The translations under genes were made by a program, and so were the position numbers. A stretch of 64,000 nt of DNA from Acidaminococcus fermentans DSM 20731. GTDB lineage: Bacteria > Bacillota > Negativicutes > Acidaminococcales > Acidaminococcaceae. Under the pieces are notes generated by a model. That model saw only the letters and a list, made by a program, of their open reading frames with translations. It ran no database searches and was not told the origin of the DNA. Shown in pieces: positions 57,816 to 64,000 of the stretch (positions are counted from its first letter, which is position 1; every line of letters begins with the position of its first letter). The stretch lies in contig NC_013740.1 in NCBI RefSeq assembly GCF_000025305.1, positions 2,232,001 through 2,296,000 of the forward strand. The letters run 5' to 3'.

Positions 57816-59234
57816 ATGTACTCTTTCATTGGCAGAAAAAAGGAGTTGCAGGCACTGGAAGCTCTCTACCGCAAGCCGGGTTTCCAGATGACCATTCTCT
57901 ACGGCCGCCGGCGGATCGGCAAATCCACTTTGCTGCAAAAGTTTGCTGAACATAAAAAGGTCATTTTCTATACCGCCATCCGCAGCAGTCTTTACCGGAA
58001 TCTGGAACTGCTCAGCCAGCGGGTCCTGGAAGTCCTGGCACCGGAAAGCCTGGGGATGGTCTTCCAGAATCTGGAACAGCTGTTTTCTTTTCTGGCCCAA
58101 AAATGCCAGAAAGAGCGGATTGTGTTCATTTTGGATGAATTTCCCTATATGGCAGAGGAATACCCATCCCTGCTCTCCATACTGCAGAAGGCCATCGACA
58201 CGGAATGGCAGCAGGGCCAGATGTATCTGATTCTCTGCGGATCCTCGCTTTCGTTTATGGAAGAAAAGGTCCTCAGCGAAAAAAGTCCTTTATTTGGGCG
58301 CCGCACCTCCCAGCTGAAACTGGGGCCTTTTTCCTATCTGGAAGCCGCCGATTTCATTCCTGACTGCAGCTTCGAGGAAAAGGCCATCTGTTACGGGGTA
58401 ACCGGCGGGGTGGCCAAATATCTGTCTCTTTGGGACAAAGACCGTTCTCTGGACCAGAACATTACAGATCTTTTTTTTCAGAAAAGCGGTTACCTGTTTG
58501 AGGAACCGGCCAATCTGCTGACCCAGGAGTTCCGGAACATTTCTTCCTACAGCGCCATTATCGAAGCCGTTGCCTCCGGCAAAACCAGGCCTGCGGAAAT
58601 TGCTGATGCGGCACACCTGGATTCTTCCGCCACCTCCCATGCCCTCCGCAACCTTGTGGCCACAGAGATTGTCCAGAAGAACCAGCCCATTACCGATGAG
58701 AAGAATCGAAAAAAAATCCGCTACACCCTGGCTGACACCATGTTCCAGTTCTGGTACCGGTTTGTTCCCGCGGCACTGGATGCCATCGAACTGGGCCGGG
58801 GGGCCGCTTATTACCAAACCATTGTCCGGCCCCAGCTGTCCGACTATATGGGAAGCATTTACGAAGAAATGTGCCGCACCTATACGCTGCTGGCCGGGCT
58901 GGACGGCAAGTTGGCCTGCTTCGTTACCAGGACGGGAAAATGGTGGGGCACCAATCCCCAAAAGAAAGAAGAAACGGATATCGATGTGATAGGCCTGGAT
59001 CCCGTCCATAAACAGGCTGTGCTGGGGGAATGCAAATTCAAAATGGAGCCGGTGGACAAAAAAGTCTATGAAAGCCTAAAAGAACGGAATGGTTTGATTG
59101 ACCGTCATTACCAGACTGTACAGTATCTTTTCTTCGCCCGCAGTGGATTTTCTTCCTGGCTCCAGGAGCAGGCTGCAAAGGAACCCTTGAAGCTGATCGA
59201 TCTCCAGGAGCTTTATGAAGGGGTAAAAATGTAG
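57816..59234 (+). CDS. ATP-binding protein of the archaeal-ATPase/DUF234 type
   Basis: This 472-residue P-loop protein starts FIGRKKELQALEALY. Walker A is LYGRRRIGKSTLL (about residues 28-40) and Walker B is IVFILDEFPYMAEE. A sensor-like LILCGSSLSFME and a winged-helix-like middle (AEIADAAHLDSSATSHALRNLVATEIV) follow. The C-terminal DUF234-type nuclease-like fold carries a degenerate PD-(D/E)XK pattern (ETDIDVIGLDPVHKQAVLGECKF). AAGGAGG precedes the ATG. It is related in architecture, not sequence detail, to the DUF4143 ATPases and likewise has an upstream repeat array. The function is unknown. Confidence 0.85.
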   Translation: MYSFIGRKKELQALEALYRKPGFQMTILYGRRRIGKSTLLQKFAEHKKVIFYTAIRSSLYRNLELLSQRVLEVLAPESLGMVFQNLEQLFSFLAQKCQKERIVFILDEFPYMAEEYPSLLSILQKAIDTEWQQGQMYLILCGSSLSFMEEKVLSEKSPLFGRRTSQLKLGPFSYLEAADFIPDCSFEEKAICYGVTGGVAKYLSLWDKDRSLDQNITDLFFQKSGYLFEEPANLLTQEFRNISSYSAIIEAVASGKTRPAEIADAAHLDSSATSHALRNLVATEIVQKNQPITDEKNRKKIRYTLADTMFQFWYRFVPAALDAIELGRGAAYYQTIVRPQLSDYMGSIYEEMCRTYTLLAGLDGKLACFVTRTGKWWGTNPQKKEETDIDVIGLDPVHKQAVLGECKFKMEPVDKKVYESLKERNGLIDRHYQTVQYLFFARSGFSSWLQEQAAKEPLKLIDLQELYEGVKM

Positions 59235-59442
59235 TTGTTGTATTTTCCGAACTGCACATATCTGTTTTTTTAATCGTTCAGTATGATAAGACACTTGTAC
59301 CTATTTTTCTGTATCATATCTGACATATTTCATATTTCTTCATGGAGATTTCACACTTTTGTTGACTTTATACATATAATGGACTACACTAACCTTGTTC
59401 TGTTCCGTTTGCATCCGGAACCATTCTATGAGAAGGAAGTGC

Positions 59443-60444
59443 ATGTCCATGAAGTTGAAGAAACTGGAAAAAGTCCTCGCTGTAACTGCCCTGTCTCTGA
59501 GTTTCTCCCTGGGGATGGCCTATGATGTCCATGCCATGGTGGGAGGCAAGCCGGTCATCGGAATTTCCTGGAAGAGCAACAAACAGGATTATACGGCCTT
59601 CAAAAAAATCATTGAGCTGGCCGGCGGTGTCCCGGTGGAACTGGGCCAGATCAAAAGCACCGATGTGAAATATGACGGTGACGGAGCCGTGGACAAATCC
59701 GCTCTGGAAAAATCCGGCATGCTGAAGCAGAAATATGCCAACAAGATCAAAGCCAAAGACTTTGCCAAAACCAACATCGCCACGGTGATGCAGGGTGTGG
59801 ATGGGGTCTTCGGCACCGGAGGGGAAGACATCAGCCCGTCCTTGTATAAAAATGCAGAAAAGGAAAAGAACCACGGGGAAGGAATCAATGCCACCCGGGA
59901 TATTTCCGACTATACCCTCCAGGCCTACTGCCTGGCCAACAACATCCCCACCCTGGATGTATGCCGGAGTGAACAGATGCTGGGGGTGGTGTCCGGAGCC
60001 AAAATGATCCAGGACCTGACGGATTATTACAAAGAACAGGGAAAGACCTACCATGATGATTTCCATCGGATGCCTCCGGGAACTCCCAACCGGGATTACG
60101 CCCGTCACGATGTGCATATCCTGCCGGCCCACTCCCATCTCCGGGAAATCGTGGGAGCTGATGAGCTGAAGAACGTTTCTTCCTGGCACCATCAGGCCAT
60201 CGGCAGCATCGCCGGTACGGATCTGATCCAGACCGCAGAAACCACCTACAATGGTGTATCCGTCATCGAAGGGGTGGAATATCCCAAGAACACCTTTACG
60301 GTGGCTCTCCAGTTCCATCCGGAAAATGATCTGAAACAGGTACTGATCAACAAAAAAGACGCCAAGGACTACTGCGATACGAAGGTATCCCTGAAGTTCT
60401 TCCAGGCGCTGGTAAAAGCCGCAACGGAAAAGGCGACGAAGTGA
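59443..60444 (+). CDS. Exported gamma-glutamyl hydrolase-like protein (peptidase C26 family)
   Basis: This 333-residue class-I glutamine-amidotransferase-fold protein resembles PuuD-type gamma-glutamyl-GABA hydrolases: KPVIGISWKS at the first strand, GVFGTGGEDISPSLY, the nucleophile Cys in TLDVCRSEQMLG, and the His-Pro-Glu of LQFHPEND. Unusually it starts with a Sec signal peptide (VLAVTALSLSFSLGMAYDVHA), so it should act outside the cytoplasm. It is also longer than typical family members, with an inserted Lys-rich segment at about residues 60-110. The ATG at 59443 has AAGGA 5 nt upstream; 59449 is an alternative. A terminator follows. The substrate is unknown. Confidence 0.82.
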   Translation: MSMKLKKLEKVLAVTALSLSFSLGMAYDVHAMVGGKPVIGISWKSNKQDYTAFKKIIELAGGVPVELGQIKSTDVKYDGDGAVDKSALEKSGMLKQKYANKIKAKDFAKTNIATVMQGVDGVFGTGGEDISPSLYKNAEKEKNHGEGINATRDISDYTLQAYCLANNIPTLDVCRSEQMLGVVSGAKMIQDLTDYYKEQGKTYHDDFHRMPPGTPNRDYARHDVHILPAHSHLREIVGADELKNVSSWHHQAIGSIAGTDLIQTAETTYNGVSVIEGVEYPKNTFTVALQFHPENDLKQVLINKKDAKDYCDTKVSLKFFQALVKAATEKATK

Positions 60445-60452
60445 ATGAAGAA

Positions 60453-60484
60453 GGGGGGTGAAAAAAGTTCACCCCCCCTTTCGG
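60453..60484 (+). terminator. Terminator of the exported C26-like gene
   Basis: GGGGGGTGAA pairs with TTCACCCCCC around a 5-nt loop, followed by CTTTCGGTTTT. Confidence 0.78.
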
Positions 60485-60593
60485 TTTTACAAAATTCCAA
60501 TCGATTTTATCTCATCATCCTATAGAAAAGAACAAACGAGCCAAAAGGTCCAGCCCGCGACCCGTGACTCATGGCCCGTACAGAATTTGAGAT

Positions 60594-60631
60594 AATTTAG
60601 AGGATGTTGCATGAGCAACACCCCCTAAATT
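60594..60631. terminator. GTTGC-type hairpin after rpoN
   Basis: AATTTAGAGGATGTTGC pairs with GCAACACCCCCTAAATT around ATGA, with a few mismatches. It is at the rpoN stop and belongs to the four-copy hairpin family. Confidence 0.65.
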
Positions 60632-61967
60632 ACCACTCTTTTCTCGCGCTTTTATCCCCGATGCCCATTTTCACCCGGTACTTGTTCACGGTCCGCCGGG
60701 CCACCTGGACGCCCTGCTGTTCCAGGGCCCGGCAGATGGCCTGGTCGCTGAGGGGATGATGCTTGTCTTCTCCCTCAATCAGTTCCCGGATCAGCTGCTG
60801 GAGCCGTTCTTCCGTCACGGCTCCCTGTTCATGGGAAGACGCCTGTCCCTGGAGAAAACTTCCGGCAGTAAAACTTCCCCAGCGGCAGCCGATCACCTTG
60901 TGCTGGAGAGCCCGGCTGACCGTGGAAACGGCCAGCCCTGTTTCTTCTGCCAGATCTGCCAGTTTCAAAGGCTGCCGGTGCCCGGGCCCCAGCCGGAAAA
61001 AGGGTTCCTGATGGCTCACCAGGGCCTGGAACACCACCAGCAGGGTCTGCTGCCGTTCCTTCAGCAGCTGTTGGAGCTGCCGTGCCTTGCCCAGCTGTTC
61101 TTTCAGATAGGCTTTCACCTGCCCATTCCCCTGCTCCCCGGCCCAGTCCAGATATTCCTGGTTCAGGACGAATTTCCGTCCCCAGGTATCGTAGACGGTG
61201 ACTTTCAATCCTTCCCCGGTATCTTCCACCCGGGCGTCCTCCCGCTGGTACACCACCGGTCCGGCTCCGGCAAACCGGGCTCCCGGTTTGGGATCCAGTA
61301 CACAGATCCGGGCCTTGGCGGCCAGGATTTCCTTCTGGGTACAGCCGAATTTCCGGGCCAGGGCCGGGATCTGGTTCCGGGCCAGAAGGTCCAACCCCTC
61401 CCGGATGATTCTCCGGGTCAGATCTGCCTCTTTCCCCTGGTTTTCCAGCTGGAGCAGCAGACACTGGGACAGGTCCCGGGCCCCGATTCCCGCCGGTTCC
61501 AGCTGCTGGATCTGCTGCAGCACCTGGAGAACCCGGTCTTCCGTCACCCCAAAGGCCCGGGCCGTTTCTTCCACACTTTCCGTCCACCAGCCCCGGCTGT
61601 CCAGAGTCCCGGCCATATAACAGGCCAGGCTCCGATCCACCCCGGAAAGCCGCAGACAGCCCAGCTGTTCTTCCACCACCTGCTGCAGGGTCTTTTCCTG
61701 CCGCCCAGCATTGGCCACCGGATCCGGCAGCGGTTCATCCTCCTGATCCCGGGTCCGTTTCCTCCGGTATACCTCCTGAGCCGTTTCCTGCCAGGCCGGC
61801 CCCTCTGCTTCACCGGGAAATTCCAGGAGGGGATTGGCTTCCACCGCCTCCCGGACGTACTGTTCCAGTTCCAGGGCCCCCAGCTGGAGCAGTTTCATCT
61901 GCTGGACCAGATGGAGGTTCAGCTGCTGCTTCTGCTGGGGAGCCAGGATAAGTTTTGTCATACCCAT
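60630..61967 (-). CDS. rpoN: RNA polymerase sigma-54 factor
   Basis: This alternative sigma factor requires enhancer-binding ATPases. The 445-residue protein has the Gln/Leu-rich activator-interaction region at the N-terminus (QQKQQLNLHLVQQMKLLQLGALELEQYV). A core-binding region follows, then the helix-turn-helix LADLAEETGLAVSTVSRALQ and the C-terminal RpoN box (VARRTVNKYRVKMGI). The start at 61967 (MGMTKL) has AAAGGA 6 nt upstream; the frame extends 11 codons further. No enhancer-binding activator gene is present in the window. Two tandem palindromes lie upstream (62021-62049). Confidence 0.94.
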   Translation of the reverse strand: MGMTKLILAPQQKQQLNLHLVQQMKLLQLGALELEQYVREAVEANPLLEFPGEAEGPAWQETAQEVYRRKRTRDQEDEPLPDPVANAGRQEKTLQQVVEEQLGCLRLSGVDRSLACYMAGTLDSRGWWTESVEETARAFGVTEDRVLQVLQQIQQLEPAGIGARDLSQCLLLQLENQGKEADLTRRIIREGLDLLARNQIPALARKFGCTQKEILAAKARICVLDPKPGARFAGAGPVVYQREDARVEDTGEGLKVTVYDTWGRKFVLNQEYLDWAGEQGNGQVKAYLKEQLGKARQLQQLLKERQQTLLVVFQALVSHQEPFFRLGPGHRQPLKLADLAEETGLAVSTVSRALQHKVIGCRWGSFTAGSFLQGQASSHEQGAVTEERLQQLIRELIEGEDKHHPLSDQAICRALEQQGVQVARRTVNKYRVKMGIGDKSARKEW

Positions 61968-62014
61968 AACAGGTCCTTTTCCTCCTTCCTGTTTTTTCAT
62001 CCTGTTTATAAAAA

Positions 62015-62055
62015 AATAATATACTCTAGAGTATCATACTTTAGAGTATATTATT
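62015..62055. promoter_or_regulatory. Tandem palindromes between patB and rpoN
   Basis: ATACTCTAGAGTAT (62021-62034) and ATACTTTAGAGTAT (62036-62049) stand one base apart. The wider arms AATAATATACTCTA and TAGAGTATATTATT (62015-62028, 62042-62055) also pair over 14 bp. Either a repressor operator for rpoN or the patB terminator hairpin. Confidence 0.65.
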
Positions 62056-62078
62056 TCACAAGACGGGGAATTTCTTCT

Positions 62079-63263
62079 TTACAGGCCCTTTTTCTCCATG
62101 GCCGCCTTCAGCTGCCGGAAGGCCTTTTCCACAGTGGACCGGGGGCAGGCCATGTTGAACCGTTCGAACTGGGCGGTGGCCGGTCCGAAGATCTTCCCGG
62201 AATCCAGCCACAATTTGGCCTCATCCACCATCAGGTGTTCCAATTCGTCGTCAGAAAGCCCGTAGCCGGAAAAATCGATCCACACCAGATAGGTCCCTTC
62301 CGGTTCCACAAAGGTGGCTTTGGGGAAGTTTGCCTTCACGAATTCCCGGGCCCAGGCAATGTTCCCGGCAATATATTCCACCAGTTCCTTCACCCAGGCA
62401 TCCCCTTTGGTGTAGCAGCTTTTCACCGCCACCTGTCCCATGATGCTGCCCTGGCTGTAGCCGGCAGCGGCATTGGCTTTCCGGTATCTGCGCCGGAGTT
62501 CCTTGTCCGGGATGATGATGTTCCCGGGCTGGAGGCCGGCCACGTTGAAGGTCTTGCTGGGCGAATTGAATACAACCAGGTTGTTTCTGTATTTTTCGTC
62601 CAGGGTCAGGAAGCTGGTAAAGTGATGGGGCGCATAGACGAAATCACAATGGATCTCATCATCCAGGATGATCACATTGTGCTTCAGGCAGATATCCCCC
62701 AACCGGGTCAGTTCCTCCCTGGTCCACACCCGTCCCGCCGGGTTGTGGGGGTTGCACAGCAGGAAGGCTTTTACCTTGTTTTCCCGGATTTTCTGCTCAA
62801 AATCCCCAAAGTCGATGGTGTATTTCCCATTTTCATAATGGAGCTGGCTGTTGATGAAGCTCCGGCCATTGTCTTCGATGACTTCCCGGAAGGGATAATA
62901 CACCGGCTGCTGGATCAGCACCCTGTCCCCCGGCTCCGTAAAAGCCTTCACCCCGGTGGCCAGGCCATAGACCACCCCGCAGCCCAGGGTCACCCATTCC
63001 GGCTGGATGTGGTACCCGTGATGGAGGGAGAACCACCGGTCCAGGGCGGCAAAGTATTCTGCATCCGGATCCGTATACCCGAAGATCCCATGGTCGATCC
63101 GTTTGTGGAAATCTTCCAGGATCTCCTCCGGCAGAGCAAAATCCATGTCCGCCACCCACATGGGCAGCAGATCCGTCCGCCCCTTCCGTTTCATGCCGAA
63201 ATCGTATTTCAGGCAGCTGGTGTTCTTCCGGTCGATGATCCGGTCAAAGTCGTATTTCCCCAT
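62079..63263 (-). CDS. patB: PatB/MalY-type aminotransferase-fold C-S lyase
   Basis: This PLP enzyme of the aspartate-aminotransferase fold probably cleaves cystathionine or cysteine, releasing homocysteine or sulfide with pyruvate and ammonia. The 394-residue length fits PatB/MalY. Landmarks are LPMWVADMDFALPEEI, YGLATGVKAF, CNPHNPAGRVWTREEL, DDEIHCDF and the PLP-binding Lys in NSPSKTFNVAGLQ (about residue 233). AAGGAG precedes the ATG at 63263. It is read toward rpoN, with tandem palindromes between. The exact substrate preference is not visible. Confidence 0.9.
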   Translation of the reverse strand: MGKYDFDRIIDRKNTSCLKYDFGMKRKGRTDLLPMWVADMDFALPEEILEDFHKRIDHGIFGYTDPDAEYFAALDRWFSLHHGYHIQPEWVTLGCGVVYGLATGVKAFTEPGDRVLIQQPVYYPFREVIEDNGRSFINSQLHYENGKYTIDFGDFEQKIRENKVKAFLLCNPHNPAGRVWTREELTRLGDICLKHNVIILDDEIHCDFVYAPHHFTSFLTLDEKYRNNLVVFNSPSKTFNVAGLQPGNIIIPDKELRRRYRKANAAAGYSQGSIMGQVAVKSCYTKGDAWVKELVEYIAGNIAWAREFVKANFPKATFVEPEGTYLVWIDFSGYGLSDDELEHLMVDEAKLWLDSGKIFGPATAQFERFNMACPRSTVEKAFRQLKAAMEKKGL

Positions 63264-63334
63264 AGTATCGCTCCTTTTCCCAGTTGTTTTCTATATAATA
63301 GTATCTTACCGGATGGAAAGGAAGTTGGCAACAG

Positions 63335-63383
63335 AAAAGGGACTGTGAAAAAATGAGAAATTATTTTTTCACAGTCCCTTTTT
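63335..63383. terminator. Hairpin between the second Nramp-like gene and patB
   Basis: AAAAGGGACTGTGAAAAAAT pairs with ATTTTTTCACAGTCCCTTTT around a short loop; T-runs on both strands. Confidence 0.8.
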
Positions 63384-63409
63384 GTCGATGGTCAATTGTC
63401 AATTGACAT

Positions 63410-63435
63410 GGGGCTATTGCGCATGCAACAGCCCC
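63410..63435. terminator. GTTGC-type hairpin after the second Nramp-like gene
   Basis: GGGGCTATTGC pairs with GCAACAGCCCC around GCAT, with one mismatch. Lies 6 nt after the gene's stop codon on the minus strand; fourth member of the hairpin family. Confidence 0.65.
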
Positions 63436-63441
63436 ACCTTT

Positions 63442-64000
63442 TCACAGCTTCGCCACCAGGGCGTATACGGTCATGCCCAGGGCGAACAGGTAGCAGACGG
63501 TCATGGAGATCTGGAGCAGCAGGGGCTGTTTCATCCCTTCGTTCACGTCCTTCCGCCAGATCATCCGGGTGACGAAGAACCCTGCCGTGGGCGTCCCGAT
63601 GGCAGTGGCCAGGTTGGCGATGAAGATCAGCCGGGTGGGAGACCCGTTGTACAAAAAGCAGATGACACAGCCGAACACGATGCAGGCCACACACAGCCAC
63701 CGGACCAGTTTGCTTTCCAGGCTCACGTCCTTATCCAGCCCTGCATTCAGCAGTACCACCCCTCTCTGGGTGTTCCCCAGAAGGCTGGAGAAGGCGGCTC
63801 CCAGGAGCGCCAGGCCCATGACCAGGTTGGCATACCCGCCCAGGAAGGGACGGAGCATAGCCGCCAGCTGGGCCGGAGCCTTGATCCGCAGCCCCTGGGG
63901 ATGGAGGACGATGGCCCCCACCAGCACCACGGCGCCGGAAATCAGGATCACCGTCACCACATGGGCAATGGCATCCGCCAGCATGGTCCCGTTGAACATG
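63442..64000 (-). CDS. Nramp-family-related transporter (C-terminal part)
   Basis: The last 185 codons of a membrane protein that continues beyond the window. About five helices are seen (VVTVILISGAVVLVGAIV, NLVMGLALLGAAFSSLLGN, LVRWLCVACIVFGCVICFLY, LIFIANLATAIGTPTAGFFV, ISMTVCYLFALGMTVYALVA). The AAFSSLLGN segment and the helix spacing match the second half of Nramp-type proteins, and the gene looks related to that at 7828-9135. The N-terminal DPGN region that would decide metal specificity is outside the window. Confidence 0.72.
   Translation of the reverse strand, partial: MFNGTMLADAIAHVVTVILISGAVVLVGAIVLHPQGLRIKAPAQLAAMLRPFLGGYANLVMGLALLGAAFSSLLGNTQRGVVLLNAGLDKDVSLESKLVRWLCVACIVFGCVICFLYNGSPTRLIFIANLATAIGTPTAGFFVTRMIWRKDVNEGMKQPLLLQISMTVCYLFALGMTVYALVAKL

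Overview
The window looks like chromosomal DNA from a Gram-negative-walled Firmicute (class Negativicutes, most likely Acidaminococcaceae, Acidaminococcus-like). This is an inference from the mix of content: a giant YadA-type outer-membrane adhesin and sigma-54 (diderm traits) together with a T-box leader and a CIRCE element (Firmicute traits), a moderately GC-rich composition, and many transporters and enzymes for organic and amino acids (Tct, GltS, TAXI-TRAP, fumarase). Most genes lie on the minus strand. No phage, plasmid, rRNA or CRISPR locus was seen.

Layout. 1-3.2 kb: the 3' end of an enolase-superfamily gene, an IS3-family element with a -1 frameshift site, and an Rpn-type remnant. 3.3-9.1 kb: a tctCBA tripartite tricarboxylate transporter with a divergent LysR gene, then an Nramp-like transporter lacking the DPGN motif. 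9.4-12 kb: a DUF4143 AAA ATPase preceded by 33-bp iterons, and a 5'-truncated acid phosphatase. 12.1-20.1 kb: a catabolic block (DUF6282 hydrolase, SLC13-type permease, D-2-hydroxyacid dehydrogenase, GltS, RraA-like aldolase, LysR, 6PGDH-like reductase). Three of its minus-strand promoters carry the same 49-bp upstream element at identical spacing from the -35/-10 boxes. 20.2-26.5 kb: serA behind a serine-type T-box, rmuC, a TetR gene, and a DUF6110/HMA-type P-type ATPase pair. 26.9-35.9 kb: one 3008-residue trimeric autotransporter adhesin. 36.3-46.4 kb: an orphan RelB, gamma-glutamyltransferase, a second DUF4143 ATPase, pepT, tex and an ECF transporter operon. 46.5-54.7 kb: a TetR gene, CIRCE-controlled hsp20, an exported C39-like protease, fumC and a TAXI-TRAP operon. 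55-64 kb: tRNA-Lys, a GltD-like flavoprotein, a YjiH remnant, glutaredoxin, a DUF234 ATPase, an exported class-I amidotransferase-fold hydrolase, rpoN, patB and a second Nramp-like gene cut by the window edge.

How it fits together. The genes suit an anaerobe living on amino and organic acids: uptake (Tct, SLC13, GltS, TAXI-TRAP, ECF), peptide and glutathione breakdown (PepT, Ggt, C39-like), keto/hydroxy-acid conversion (two D-2-hydroxyacid dehydrogenases, a 6PGDH-like reductase, RraA, FumC) and sulfur amino-acid turnover (PatB).

The most unusual features are in non-coding DNA: the shared 49-bp promoter element, iteron arrays in front of two AAA ATPases, a three-copy double-hairpin repeat between convergent genes, a family of GTTGC-loop-GCAAC hairpins, a GC-rich dispersed repeat, and identical terminator hairpins flanking the adhesin. 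Promoter, operator and terminator calls come from reading the sequence and have not been tested.
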